From positions 7,263,503 to 7,327,502 of the forward strand of contig NC_045143.1 in assembly GCF_008831285.2 (NCBI RefSeq): 64,000 nt of DNA. Reading direction: 5' to 3'. Within the stretch, counting starts at the first letter, position 1. Each line of letters begins with the position of its first letter. The translations under genes and the position numbers were made by a program. Positions 1-12,591 of the stretch are shown here, one piece after another. The notes below the pieces were generated by a model that saw only the letters and a list, made by a program, of their open reading frames with translations, did no database searches and was not told the origin of the DNA. This DNA is from Nymphaea colorata. Taxonomy: Eukaryota; Streptophyta; Magnoliopsida; Nymphaeales; Nymphaeaceae.

Positions 1-2990
1 AGCCTTGGGTTTTTTATGTCACTAGGCAAGGTTGCAAGGGACAAATTAAGTCTCTAGACCTGACCGTGGTTTGCAATGATAAGCTGTTCAAATCAAACCC
101 GCGGGATCTTTTTCATTTTGAAACAAGTCCAAATTAAAGAAAACATGGGTTCTTCTTATTATTCTATTAATTTTTTTATGTTGTTATTGTTTACAACTTT
201 TTCTTTCTTATCTTTTACATAGGAAGTTTAAATTTAAGTATTGATTTAACAAGTTTCAAAAGACTTGGCCTGCTGTGCCTTTTCCAAAATTGAATTTTAC
301 ATATGGATGCATCTCGACTTGAAATTTTAAGTCTACTACCATTCATGAGTGCAAAGAACAACATAAATCAATTGTTTGGAGTTATTCCCGCAAAGGAAAA
401 GAGAAATATATGAACCATAGCGGCTTAAATAATTTCTTTTTATTTATTCAATGCTTAATAATGAACATTGAATCAATAGAAACATAGACAAAATTGTCCA
501 AGTTGTCTAACAATAAGTTGTCATAACTATTTGACATAGTAAATGGGGCAAGATAGACCTATAGGTTGCTCCAACCAATGTGATAAAATTGGTCTATGCA
601 AATTGAAAGGTTGGTAAACCAATTCAATTCAGTGGTCAACACAGTTTGGAGTACTATGTGATTTTTTATTATTTGTAATATATTTTCAAAGGTTCTTTAC
701 TTTTGCATTTTTTTTCAAAAAATGGACGTAATACTATTTTTTGCCTATTCAAAAGCCAATATATCCTAATGACTTAGTCAAATAATATTCACCGAATTGC
801 CAATGGCACGAGACGATGAAACCCCAAATCTCTCCTTTCCTTGTCTCAAGGGTTTGGGGTTAGTTCAGGATTTGCATGGGCCTACAGCATACCCACTAAC
901 TAGATTGTGAGGTTTGCTATTGTACGATTCATAAAAACATTAGACCTAGCACTATGTCAGCACTACCAAACGACACCTATATATATGATTTCATGAATGG
1001 AGGAACTACCAGATTGAAATAATAGTTTACGTTCTTCATCATGTTGATTGAAATATTATAAAAAAAATTATAGGAAGAGCCCTCAAGAACAAAATCAACG
1101 TTCCTCGATTTCAAGGATTCAACTTAATCTGTTACCTCATTCTGTATTTTCCGCAGATGATATAATAATGAACAACATTGCCAAATCGGTGTTCGTTGCC
1201 AATATTAAATATGGTCTGGATGATTGGGGTGAAATTTATTTTATGTAATGATAAACCTTATGAGTATCCTTATTGCATGATTTAATGCAACCAACTTGTC
1301 TTTATACATCGAAATTTAACAAGACAAGCTTATAACAATACCATAAATAATGTATACTTTGAACAACTAAGTTTCGCTGATGCCTTTCAAGAAGAGTCTT
1401 TTCCTGCATAATTGTGCCCAATAAGTTAACTGCTCTCTGGACATAGCATTTCTCACATATTCTTATAGATGTTAACATCTTCCGAAAGAAAACAAACGGA
1501 AAACATATCACAACTCCAGAGAGGGACGTACGAGCCAACTTCAGTGAAAAGTGAAAGCCCAATTCCACTGGTATTCTGTTATAGATAATGGGCCAGACTT
1601 GGTGAGCAAGGCACGTGTATGTTTGGAAGTGCCCAGGGAGGGCGCGACTGAGGAAGGCCACTTCTCAAGGAAATGGCTGCCCCGAGAAAGAAGCTATATA
1701 TCTTGGGCTGCATGATTGGACGTAGTTTTGATCAGTCCCTGACACTGTCGTCGCCCTGCCTGCCTTTGTTTTAATGCGTTCGGTGTTGGATGGATCCGGG
1801 AAAGGTTGAGCAGGTCAATAATTATTTGACAGATACTGGCCGATGCAGAATTAGTTGGGAATTAGCTTTTTCTTTTTTTTTTGTTTCATTAAATATTTTA
1901 AATAGTTCAGAATTATTGTCTAAACAAAAAGTAAAAATAACTTAAGAAAAGCTAATACAGGAGAAGGAGTTCTTCGCGTGAGCCATGCTGACCGACAGAG
2001 AAAGTAAAAAAGAGATTGAATTGATAGACATTTCAATGCTGAAACAGCCTAAGTTTGATGTGAGCACCACATGTCACCAATATAGTTTTTGAGTCTGGTG
2101 TGAGCAGTGACCGACACAACCCTCATGTGGCCCTGCTACCTGGAAATTTTCTGGTGGAGCTTCACTCTGGAGTCTGTACACCCATGCACGAATAATCCGT
2201 CTGGCACGAAAGTGTTCTGCCCATTATTACACCTTCTCTCGCTGTTAACATATTCAACCCTCCGGTGTCTTTTTTCCAAGTGCCTTGTTACACTTCCTCG
2301 CAAAAGAGGAAGAAAGTTTACAATAAGTTTGATCTTCTAGCAAACTGTAGTTTTAAGTGCAAATTTGAAGTTCTAAATATCTAGATATTGAGTTAAGAAA
2401 CCTCTTAAATTTTTGGATCCCAATTCTCAAGTTAAAGGAAAGAGATTTGAGTTAAGACCCATGGACATATATTAAGATGGGAAATGAAAGATCAAAAATT
2501 TTGGAACCTAAGACTCAATGATCTCCACAAGCCTCGGATCTTTTATCTCAGATAATCAAAGCCCCATCCCAAAGGTCCCTTTGCATGTGCATTATCATGT
2601 AAGCGACGCACAAGACAACCTCCCGCAGGGAACTTATCTTGACTTTAACCAGAATGGTCATTATCAATGAGAACAACAAAGTTACAAACCGAGCTCACAT
2701 GGCATGAGGACATGAACATTACATGACAGACCCATACCCATGCACGAAGTTGAGGACCAGCTTGATACCTTACAGAACATTACATGATAGACCTTCAATC
2801 GATGTGGAGATACCTTGAAGAGGCCAAAGCCCTTCGCAGCCGGACTTTCACCTGACCATCTCTACTGTGTCTGTTCAACCGACAAAATCTGATTTAAATA
2901 TTCATCTTGATGTGACCATCAATTAGAAGAAGTAAACCAGCGAGGCCAGGGAGATCAACCCAGCCTTCACTAAATTTTCTGACTCTGAGA
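1..2990. other. Intergenic AT-rich DNA, no gene recognised
   Basis: This stretch has only short open frames (under 120 codons) with no family resemblance, no signal peptide and no convincing splice structure. It is AT-rich with homopolymer runs. I see no tRNA or rRNA. The part from about 2600 to 2990 may belong to the LTR-retrotransposon remnant that follows, but I could not define a left boundary. Confidence 0.5.
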
Positions 2991-4620
2991 CTGACAGTTT
3001 GCTAAGGCAACGACAGGTGTGGCTCGGTGGATCAGTCCCAACGTACTGGGGAATTAGCTAGCTTGAATAATGTGGTCGGACCAGGGAGAGAAACTCGGCC
3101 CGTGACAAGTGGTATCAGAGCAGGCGATTTCTCGAAAGGAACTTGAAAGATGAGAACGCTGCGATGATAACAAACAAGTGGTTCAAAGAAAAACGTTGGC
3201 TTGTTTGGTGCCCTAAGGGTTCGGGCATGTTCGTCGGACACTGGTTCAGGTGACCACGTTGGTGTTGGCCAGATGGAGATCACACGTTCCGAAGATGGTG
3301 TCTGGGCGTCAGGAGCTGAAGGGCCAAGAGAGCCGCTCGCTGAGACAGATAGGGTGAGACCCGACGTGGAAAAGGATTGTCCAGAAGGGCAAGTGCCCTT
3401 AGTGTTGACATGTCTCGAGGAAGGAGCATGTGCACGGGTTGGCAACACAGCTTGGGAGTTTGAAACTTAGTGGTCGTCGGATATGTTCCGGGCTTTACTA
3501 AGGAAAAGTGCAAATAGTGAAAGAAAAGTGGGATGATGCTGAGAATGGACTAGAGGCAAAACACCCGATAAGGCAGCTAGCCACGACGTGACGGGTGCGT
3601 CAACCAGACGAACGGATGAAGGCTCAGTTCAAAAGAAATCAAGGGAACGGTAGCTGAACTTCTATCGCTCGGGGCAAAGTCACTGAGGTCAGTGACGATT
3701 TTGGCGGTGGGAGAGTGTTGCCGGTCGACTGTGTCTAGCCCGGCCAAGCCAGTAAAAGGTAATGCTGCTTGGCCAGCTTAGGCATAGTTGGAAGGCATGT
3801 GGGATCAATCGGTCGCCGAGTCAAGCAGAAAGCAATGCACGTGGAATGTGCAGCGCGGTGGTGCAGTGACAAGGCGTTTAAATGCATCAGGATCAGCAGT
3901 CCCTTTGAAAGTGCAAGTCCGTCGTTGGGGAATCCAGTGGGTTCCCCACGCGTAGTGTTTGGATACACAAGGGGGTGCGCGTGGGTTAGGGGCAATTCCC
4001 CCAGTGGGCGCATACGCTGCGTTCCACAACCGCGTAGAGTCACGCGGGGGTGAGCAAGTGAATGCTCATCGTCGAGTAGCGCGATGGTCGGCCGCCTTAC
4101 TTAATGACATATAGTCGTCAACTGGCTTCGGCTGGGGACTTCCTCCCAAGGGAAGTCTACCCCCACCCAGATTTCGTTTGGATGTAGATAGGCACTTGGA
4201 AGAATGACAAAGTTCTGACAGGGCCTCATGGCCACGGCTTGCCGATGGTCGACAATGGGATAAACCTGGGTGATGGTGTGCCGAGTGCTTAGCACTCCTT
4301 GTCTAGTCCACAGTCCCGAAGAAACGATGAATGCTTCCGCTAACTTAAAGAAGAGTCAGGCTAGCCGAAGGCTTTGGGGAACGCCTTCGGCGCCGCGCGG
4401 GTCGGAGAAACTCGGCCCGACAGGGCAGGTACAGTGCATTCCCCAAATCAAAGTAAATGGTTCTCCTGAACACCGTCCATCTCGAGATGAACGGTGTTCA
4501 GGTCGTGACCCTGACCCCATCTCATGTTTCCTTTTGAAACCGGGAATAGCATGCACTGGGGAATTCGAATGGACGCATGCCTGCAAAACCAAATTAAAGA
4601 GGGGAAGATGATGAATGGAC
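2990..4620 (+). mobile_element. LTR-retrotransposon remnant, probably non-autonomous
   Basis: Positions 3110-3121 read TGGTATCAGAGC, the usual plant primer-binding site complementary to initiator Met-tRNA. It lies two bases after a CA that would end a 5' LTR at about 3107. The following 1.5 kb is much more GC-rich than its surroundings and has no recognisable gag or pol domain, which fits a non-autonomous or internally deleted element. A phrase just before the binding site (GAGAAACTCGGCCCG) recurs near 4405, which may mark a second LTR end, but I could not align full LTRs. It is a broken fossil. Family (Ty3 or Ty1) and age are not determinable by eye. Confidence 0.5.
4465..4502. repeat. 38-bp near-perfect palindrome
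   Basis: The left arm CCTGAACACCGT and right arm ACGGTGTTCAGG are exact inverses, meeting at CATCTCGAGATG with one mismatched pair (positions 4477 and 4490). The centre is CTCGAG at 4481-4486. It sits inside the GC-rich LTR-retrotransposon remnant. It could be a hairpin of that element or the junction of a small foldback insertion. Confidence 0.75.
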
Positions 4621-5870
4621 CCTCAATAAGTAGTTCATAACTAATATGCATGGCCTGCTCATATATATGCACAAGTTCAATAAGATTTTAAGAAACAATA
4701 AAAGCTTTCTTGTTCAACTTTAGTGAATGAGTAACAGATCTAAGTACCTGATACAATATTGATCACTCAGTGCCGGAACCAAAAAAATTTTGATCAAGGG
4801 GTGTTAGGTATAAAATTTTAAAAGACCCAATATGTAAATGAGAATATATATATATATATATATAGAATATGGGTCTGAATGGGCAAGTGGCACTTTTTGA
4901 TCAGCCAATGACACAGTGCCGTGGCAACTAACATGTCGAGACGAAACCTACCTACCCTTCAGACGGCTCATAATAAGGCCATTCAATGCTTGGGAAGCCA
5001 TAAATTATGGGAGCCAATTCTAATGCGATATTATAAACTGTTAGATGAGTTTTTGGTTCCCTAGTCATGAATCATGAGAAGCGTTTCTCGCGATATAAAC
5101 TAATTTTTCGTAGCAAAATTGTAAAATTTTCCATACAAATTAAACTGAGGTCATTGATGTGTTAAGCACATGTTGCCATGTGCCTAACACAAAAATGCGC
5201 CTACTGTAATTTGTATTACAATTTTGTTATGAAAAAGTAGGAATTATGATAATGCACGGCTTTTCACCTCCCTGAAAGCCCTTAGCTAGGCACAGAATAT
5301 TTATAACCACATTTAATTTACTGATTTAGATCAACAAACCTGAAAAATTATGCATCGATCCCAGGTGACCTAGCCAGTTCATGGTTCAGTTTGGGTCCCT
5401 GAAACTTAGAGCGCGTTTTTGGCCATGGGTCTGCTTGCACAGCTGCACGGATCATGATATGTGCAATATGTCATAAACGAAATCTTAACATATAATGTTA
5501 TTGTTCATATTGAAGGAGAAATAGTTGTATCAAGGGGCGATGATATATGTTCGTCTTGCTCAGCTCACATGACTGGTTCACTAGAACAAATCAAGCTAAA
5601 GATCAGCTCATGAACCTCAGCCCGACCCACAAGCCTAGAACCGCCGCTCTTTGAGGTAGATGGCCCGAGCTCGAGCGACGTCTGCTGGTTTCGTTCCCCT
5701 ATTGCCATGCAGACAGTCGTGTTCTTCAGCCATCCCTTTCTTCATAAATGTGAAGCACTGACGCCCTGATCAAACCAGCCTGCTCTCATGAGGAGGCCAC
5801 ACACTTGGTCTCATCTCATTTACTACGCAGCAGATTCGTCAGATGCAGGCATTAACAGCACAACTCTCTT
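4620..5870. other. Intergenic DNA upstream of the first lipase gene
   Basis: No coding signal is recognisable. There is a short TA microsatellite near 4846-4863. The piece around 4770-4830 recalls the dispersed 'ggggcggaacc' repeats seen elsewhere in the window. The last part, above 5700, is presumably promoter of the gene starting at 5956. Confidence 0.45.
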
Positions 5871-5874
5871 CCAT

Positions 5875-5884
5875 TCTATATATC
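5875..5884 (+). promoter_or_regulatory. Probable TATA box of the plus-strand GDSL gene
   Basis: TCTATATATC lies 72-81 bases before the ATG at 5956. This spacing would give a 5' leader of roughly 40-50 bases. It is the only strong TATA match close upstream. No transcript data support it. Confidence 0.5.
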
Positions 5885-5955
5885 TAAATGCAAGCTGAAA
5901 CGTACCTCCCCACCTCCCCCAACTCACAGGAATTAACCTAAGACCCTCAAAAGCA

Positions 5956-8849
5956 ATGAAGATTTCTAGTGCCATCTTTCGAATTCTCCTCCTCTTGTTC
6001 ATCCTTCTGTGTTCCTCTGTATCCTGCCTCTCTCGGAAGCAAGGTTCTACTGTTACTGCCATGTTTGTTTTCGGGAGTTCTCTCGTCGACAACGGGAACA
6101 ACAACTACGTGAGGAACTCGACGGCCAGGGCCGACTACCTTCCTTATGGCATCGACTTCCCCTGTGGCCCTTCTGGGAGGTTCTCTAATGGGAACAACCC
6201 AGTTGATGTCCTGGGCCGCCTTCTCAACCTCCCTCATCTGCTGCCTGTTTTTTCTGATCCCAAGACCAGGGGTAAGAGGATTCTGCGTGGTGTCAATTAC
6301 GCCTCCGGAGGTTCCGGCATACTTGATGAAACGGGATCCATATCTGTGAGTATATATGGTTCAATTTCAAGACGTCCATATCGGGCGAATTCATATATGT
6401 AGCAAAAACTGGTTCGTTCATATATATAAATCAGCAAATCCCTCATGTATGGTTACAGCTAAACTAAAATGAGTTCTGTGTGGGTCTTTTCTGCTATTTT
6501 TCTGCTACTAACGCCTGAATGATCATATGGGAATGCAGGGAGAAGTGATCACTCTCAAGCAGCAGATCGACAACTTCGAGGGGGCGACTCTTCCTGAACT
6601 GAAAGCACAACTTGGCAGATTCAAACGAGCCGGTCCGTTCATCTCCAAGAGCTTATTTGTCGTCGGCGCTGGGGGGAATGACTACCTACTGAACTATTTC
6701 CAGAGCAACACAAGCGCACAGTACTCGCTGCCGGACTTCACATCTCTATTGATTCAGTCTCTCTCTGAAAAGCTCAAGGTGAGAAAATATCTTCACTTAC
6801 TTTCTGTGTTTTCGGTATGCGGCCTGGTGAAGTGAAGTCAGTCATCACCATTGCGGCCGAAACAGCGACTTAATCTGCATGCTTTGGTGGTAGTGAGAAA
6901 TTTTCTGTAGATCATCAACTCCACAAATTATCAAGTATTCTCTTCACCAGTTATGATCAAACACATGAGTACAAACACATTCTGGTTTCAAAGTTTTGCA
7001 ACATATAAACTCATCTACCGTTTCTTTCCAATTGAAAATACAAGTGAGCGTTTTCGCTTTGGACAGAGACTCTATGATTTGGGAGCAAGGAAATTTGTGC
7101 TGATGTCCGTGCAAGCCTTAGGATGCGTGCCGGCCGTGACGATGAGAGTGAACACAGATGGTTCCTGCGTGGAGCCAGTGAACCTGGCCGCTTTGCTCTT
7201 CAACCAACGTCTGGTGTCATCGATGGATAAGATGAAGGCCAGCATGAAGGGCTCTCACTTGGTCTTTGTCAACTCATACAACATTCTCAAGGAGATTATA
7301 GAGCATCCTACGTTACATGGTGAGTATCACGTAAAATGCACCATCACCATCACCATCATGATCATCTCATCACTTCACTTGTACTAAAGACTTAGGTCCC
7401 TTTGTTTCTCTTCCTTCAATTCTTGAGATCCCATAAAATAACCCTCTGGTTTGGTAGTCAGACTGACCTTGAGAAGTAAACCCTAGATGGGCTCGACCAC
7501 CATCTCTTAGTCGCATGTTTGATGATGAGGAGAACTTGTCCGTGGTGTTCTGGGTGCCCCAATATTTGAGGCAAATACATGAAACACTCAAACAGTATTC
7601 CTCATAAAAAATAACACTATAGAAAGTTAAAAGTGGAAAATAGTTTGCTGAGAGCGTACGCACTTCTCAACCTAAAAAATTATGCAAACTGAAATATCCT
7701 AGCCATTTCTCCTAATGACAGGATGCTAATTAGCCTGATTTAGCTCTTACCTTGGTATGCATGGCAGGATCGGCAGCGCACCGTTCATGAATTCATCATA
7801 ATGGATCTCTGAAAATGCATTTACTCTTTAGGCAAAATGGCATGACATTTTCACCTAATTCATTTGGTGCTGGTCGCAAAATAAATGCTTCTCTGCTACT
7901 AACATATATGGTATTTATTTGCATCTTATCGTCATGGAACACTCAAGGAAATTCAATCAGTGTATTGATGGGCAACAGCTTTATGTCCCTGTCTACGACC
8001 TTGTTTTAGTCAAGGGTCGACTTGACATGCCTCTTCTAAGGCTTTCGATACAATTCGAACTAAGGGTCGACGTCGAAAGATCATCAATAGAATAACAGTA
8101 ATAATGTTTAAAGCACCTTTTTCTTTTAAAGAAAACAAAAAGATGGCATCCGCTGGTATTTTGCTGTGAAAATGGACCATGATGATTTTTATGTAGGTAC
8201 AACAGGTTGTTGTTGCCCCAATGCCTTTCAGAAATGACACATTACTTGCTTTTAATTTGTACGTTTCATACAGATGATCATTAAGAAAGCAGAAAGGAGT
8301 CTCACCAACCAGCCTTTATTAGATCCATTAAATGCAAGAACTGACAGATGGTAGCGTGTACATAACTGAATAAATGATCTCATGTCCATATCATCAAATC
8401 AAAATTAACCTATCCCATTACACATACTGGTAAGTTGATTCATTTTCTGTTTGACTGGTTTGATTCAAGTCCAAGTAATATATAGGACGATTAATGCGCT
8501 TCAAGAACTAAAGTCCATAGTACATATATATAAAGCCTTAAATTGCTTAGTACCAGTTACCATCTGAAATCGGAGTGAAGTCTTTGCCTGAAACCAGTCT
8601 GAAATTAACAGGAAGGGATTTGCAGGATTTAAAGAGGTGAACAAGCCGTGCTGCGCACTGGGGGAGTCGAGCGCGCGGATACTCTGCGAGAGAGGAGGGG
8701 AAACGTGCAAGGAGAGAGACGCGTACGTCTTCTACGACGGGCTGCACCCAACGGACGCCGTCAACGTCAGGATCGCGCAGAAGGCATATGCCTCCTGGCT
8801 GAAGCGAGAGGTCTACCCCTTCAACGTCCAGCATCTCGCTTCTCTCTAG
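5956..8849 (+). CDS. GDSL esterase/lipase (SGNH hydrolase), four exons, with GSSL in place of GDSL
   Basis: Exons are 5956-6345, 6539-6778, 7067-7319 and 8626-8849, giving 368 residues. All introns are GT-AG with phases 0, 0 and 1; the last is 1306 bp. Residues 1-25 form a hydrophobic signal peptide, so the enzyme is probably secreted to the wall or apoplast. Block I reads FGSSLVDNGNNN: the nucleophile Ser42 is kept but the usual Asp41 is Ser. Block II is VNYASGGSGIL, block III is GGND (residues 175-178), and block V is DGLHP with Asp332 and His335. CC at 303-304 and further cysteines in exon 4 match the family disulfide pattern. The family hydrolyses ester bonds of lipids, cutin-like or aromatic esters; the substrate here is unknown. 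It is the only cluster member on the plus strand and is divergent from the next lipase. Splice sites were chosen by frame and homology, without transcript evidence. Confidence 0.9.
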
Positions 8850-9540
8850 CTTATAAGCTCCTATCAATTACGGCTGAACCTCACGATCATCTTAACTGTG
8901 TGAGAAGAAGGTGTTAAATCAAGCAAATGAGAGGCTGGCCAGGGAAAAAGCAAGAAGAGAGCACCTCGCCAAGATCTGAAGTTCGTTGTGGCGTGACGAG
9001 GCGGCTCTAGGTTTAGGTTTAACCGTATGGTTCAAGTGTGTGCTATGGTATGTGATGTTAGAAATGTGCATCCGCGGAAACAAATGCGCTTCAGTTTATG
9101 ACATGATGTCCTTGATCTATGGTGGCTTCATCCTTGTATCAAGAGATCTATCTGTAATAATAGGCAATGTGGTGATTAAAGCATGAGTCTCAAGACTTTC
9201 CATCTTTTTCTATATATCCAATAGGAAAGCGAAGAGGTAAATAAGTGGGAAGAAGCGAGGAGATTAAAAAAATAAAAAGATGGGGAAGACATGCAATGTT
9301 TACACAGATTTAATGTGGTTAGGCCTTAACTTTGATTTACATCCATGAACGGCTCTTGGGTTTCATCGAGATGATTTTTGCATCGTCTTAGAGAATATGC
9401 GGCATAGAATATAAGTGTAGTGGCTAGTTACATTTTGACAATTGTGTAAGCAGCAGCTGACAAAGGGAAATCGGAACAAAACGTTGGAGATGACTTCTGC
9501 AACCATGAACGAAATCCACACCTAAGACGTAGTGATGCAG
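8850..9540. other. Downstream region of the first lipase; nothing recognised
   Basis: This holds the 3' untranslated region of the plus-strand lipase and intergenic DNA. The open frame at 8986-9186 (66 codons) has no family resemblance. I see no RNA gene. Confidence 0.4.
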
Positions 9541-10060
9541 ATTTTAAGTATATCTAATGCAAAGATAAAGTGATCCACACCTATATGGCTTGCTTTCCCA
9601 ATTTTCCTGCTTTTCAAGTATGTCAAATGCATACTTTGTTTAAGATGTCTAATGCGTACTTTCTTTGAGATAGAAAAATTCTTTTCCATGAATAAGCTAC
9701 CTCAATTCTAAAAAAACATCTAAAAATATCCAAATCTTTGACGTCCAAAACCGTCTAGAGATATTGTTGGATTTCAATTATTTCCAGAGATCACCATGTT
9801 ATCAACATATATCAAAATCAAAATAATGCCATCTTGGTACCTCTTGATGAATAATAAATTGTGCCCACTTCAGACAGTGAACCCTTTTGTTGATGAGATA
9901 GACTCAACTTAGAATAGCATGCTCAACTTAGAATAGAATGCCCGACTGCTTTAAACCATATAAGCTTTTCTCAACTATAAACCTTATTTTGTAGTTCTTA
10001 TGCAAGTTGTCCATGTCCGATAAACATATCCAGATCTCCACAAATAAGAGAGAATCGAAC
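9540..10060 (-). mobile_element. Ty1/copia-type reverse-transcriptase remnant
   Basis: Read on the minus strand, this stretch contains words recalling the copia reverse transcriptase. A YGLKQS-like word lies near 9940-9960, followed downstream by a region resembling the YVDD catalytic neighbourhood near 9787-9815. It is a broken internal fragment with no LTRs that I can attach to it, so boundaries are approximate. It looks old. Confidence 0.55.
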
Positions 10061-10199
10061 AATATGGCAACAGGGAAAGATGATCCAAAAAATGAGAGCA
10101 CTTATAGGAAAAGCGCCAATTAAGAGTGTTTATATTCATAATCGTAAAACTGATCCTTTCTAGCATGTCACAGGCCTGGCCTCTTGTCCTTTCTATAAT

Positions 10200-10345
10200 A
10201 TGAAATCTTATTTCAAACAGAACCTCCCAAAATTCAAAACCAAGTGATTGTGAAGGAGATAGAGGAGGCAGGTGGTAAACCACCAAACGTTTGTAACTCT
10301 GTGCCGTTCTTATTTTTCTGTTTCTCTGACATGGTATCAGCGTTT
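10200..10345 (+). mobile_element. Possible LTR end with primer-binding site
   Basis: TGGTATCAGCG at 10332-10342 follows directly after a CA-ending, T-rich stretch, which is the usual layout of a plant LTR end and Met-tRNA primer-binding site. It faces the opposite way to the copia-like piece just before it, so two different insertions or a rearrangement are implied. It is a broken fossil with uncertain boundaries. Confidence 0.35.
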
Positions 10346-12150
10346 AAAGTTCTCAATCAGGGGCATTAGGTGATTTATGGGCAACTGTGGTGTTGGTGTA
10401 AGCCTCTCTTCAGCTTCCTATTGCTGATGTTCCTGTTTTCTTTGTGCTGCTCGGCTCCTGCAGTCCAAATGGATTCCTCAGGTTCCACATTGGGGAAAAG
10501 AATTTCATTAGGTGGCACAAGTGATTCATCCTGTCGCTTGATTCATGCACTTACAAGCCAGCAAATTTTTTGTCTGTAAAGTTCGTTAATTGAAAATGGC
10601 TCCAAAAGTTGAATCTTGATTACATAAGTTGGTTTAGGTGTGGGCAGTTGCTTCTCAGTTGAACCATTTAGTCTCTCATAGAACTTGCTCTTGCCCAAGT
10701 AGTTTGTCTCGGAACTTCTTTCCAAGTGTGGAATGTTCTCAAATCAGCATCTGCTGCCTCCTCAAAAGTGGAATCAGTATCGAAACAAAAGCCCTTGGCG
10801 GAGGATGAGCTAATAAATCATGACGTTGTGCATCATCTAATATATAATTTGTTAATAATGTCATGTCTAATAATCGAGTTTTCATTGGATTTACTTCATC
10901 TCAATATGTGTATTATGAAGCATCGAGCAACAAAGGCACAGAAATTATGCGAGGGATTATATGAAAACTGTTTAAAAGGAAAAACGCATGCTTTATCATT
11001 TCTTAACTCCTTGCATAAATTCTGACGTTGCTACAGGCTTCAAAGATTAGAACAAAAGACAATAACATGTTTGAATGAAAACTCAAAATTGTCAATCCGG
11101 TAAAGGTGCAGAATTAGTTATTGTTCTTAATCAATTCTTGAACATCAATAGAATTTATCACGGAATATTCTGCTCTCATACACAAGACCAGGATAGTTTC
11201 GCTAAGCAAACACACCATTAGAAGGTTTAAGGGGGCTAGGTGTTACGGGTCATTCAAATTTGCCCAAATAGTATTAGACTTTCCTCTTCTCTGGCTGTTT
11301 ATCGCATAAATAAACCTTATTAATCTCTGGCAACTCAGCCTTTTCAAAAGTCATTTATAATTGGCACTTGTTTTCAAAATCGTGGAGGTTCTTGGCCGTG
11401 CCTGTTCTCCAGAATGTTTCCCCGACACATTATGAAACAAAAAGGATATTTTTATTTGTGTATGGCAATTAAGAAGAGATCCTAGTCTCCTGCAATGTCA
11501 TATTTTATCGTTGATTTCTCAGCTTGGATCTGCATTTTCTACCAAGGAGGCAAGGACATGGGAATCCTCAACCTTCGCCTTGCCGTAGAAGCTCGTCAAA
11601 TTGCAGAAGGTCTCGATATACTCATTTTAAGACAGGATACTCATTTTATATATAAACAGGCACAAGAAGCATCTATACTAACGAATAGAACACAAGTTCC
11701 TCTCACGGCTGCATTTTCTGTTCCGATCAAGAAATTTCCCCGGCTATATATTTACCGCCGGTAACATCACCAACGTTGCCATCTAGCCTTAGATATGTAG
11801 ACATTCAACACTTCTAAATGTATCAAAACTTAACGAGAATAAGGTTGAAGCGATCCTGATCAACAGCAAGAAAAAGAATTCTGGCCCGGTTTAATGCCTT
11901 ATATGAAAAGAAACTAAATGGCATCCACAGTTTACCAGTACTTTGAAGCATACATCGAAATCAACTTCACATGAACAAAGAGCCGATGACGTTCACACCC
12001 ATAATTATTTACCACAAACGCATCAAACACCTAAAATAGATCTCTAATTATTTATATCTACTAGAAAGGCGAAACGACTGGGCAACGACAACCGGAGAAA
12101 GAGCCGGAGAAGTTCACACGGTTTTGAATCGGTTCCGATCCGGGTCCGAT
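10346..12150. other. Intergenic DNA, no gene recognised
   Basis: Several open frames of 60-100 codons lie on the plus strand (10370, 10726, 11495). None shows a domain I know, and they are interrupted and AT-rich. They may be the decayed interior of a retroelement that began at the primer-binding site near 10332. I see no tRNA. Confidence 0.4.
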
Positions 12151-12153
12151 TCC

Positions 12154-12591
12154 TCAACCCTGGGTCACCTCTTGGGCCTTGTGCTGCACGTAGTGCCCGT
12201 ACTCCCGGGCCCGCTCCTTCACGTCCCTCGCCGTGTCCATGATCCTCGACCTCGCGTAGTCCACCTTGTCCGCTCCCGGCGGGTGTTTCCCGGTGACGTA
12301 GTTGTAGATCCACGCGATCGCCGACAGCGCGGCGACGCCGAAGCCGCCGGCGGACAGAAGCCCGGCGGCGATGAGGAAGGCGGCGATGGCCGCGGGGACC
12401 AAGACGGGGCTGAAAATGACGAGCAGAGGCGTGGCGGCAGCCAGGGCGACGACTGTGCCTGTGAGGGTGAGCCCCGAGAGGACGAGGAGGGCGACGCCGG
12501 CCGTCCCGGCGAAGAGGAATCTCACAGCCTGGTCTGTGCTCGGCGCGGTCTCCTGCACCCTCTGCGCCACGGACTTCGCCTGATCTGCCAT
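12154..12591 (-). CDS. Oleosin, low-molecular-weight (L) type
   Basis: This is an intronless frame of 145 residues. Oleosins sit in the phospholipid monolayer of seed and pollen oil bodies and stop them fusing. The sequence shows a short polar N-terminus (1-22), a long uncharged hydrophobic hairpin (about 24-96) and an amphipathic, charged C-terminus (about 105-145). The hairpin turn carries the family hallmark proline knot, P-x5-S-P-x3-P, at Pro55, Ser61, Pro62 and Pro66. After the hairpin it reads [17 protein letters not shown], with no extra segment, so I call it L type. The coding GC content is far above that of its surroundings. It lies between two GDSL lipases, with 560 bp to the next minus-strand gene start side. 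The start is the first ATG of the frame and gives a family-typical length. Confidence 0.95.
   Translation of the reverse strand: MADQAKSVAQRVQETAPSTDQAVRFLFAGTAGVALLVLSGLTLTGTVVALAAATPLLVIFSPVLVPAAIAAFLIAAGLLSAGGFGVAALSAIAWIYNYVTGKHPPGADKVDYARSRIMDTARDVKERAREYGHYVQHKAQEVTQG

Noticed and set aside
3201-3470. Overlapping open frames on both strands in 3.0-4.6 kb
   Set aside because: They overlap each other in a GC-rich region that follows a retrotransposon primer-binding site and match no protein family, so they are composition-driven.
8986-9186. 66-codon plus-strand frame after the first lipase
   Set aside because: No domain, no splice context, and it lies in the 3' flank of a complete gene.
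11495-11764. 89-codon plus-strand frame with a GKDMGILNLRLAVEARQ word
   Set aside because: The word faintly recalls retroelement C-terminal regions, but the match is too weak and short to name.
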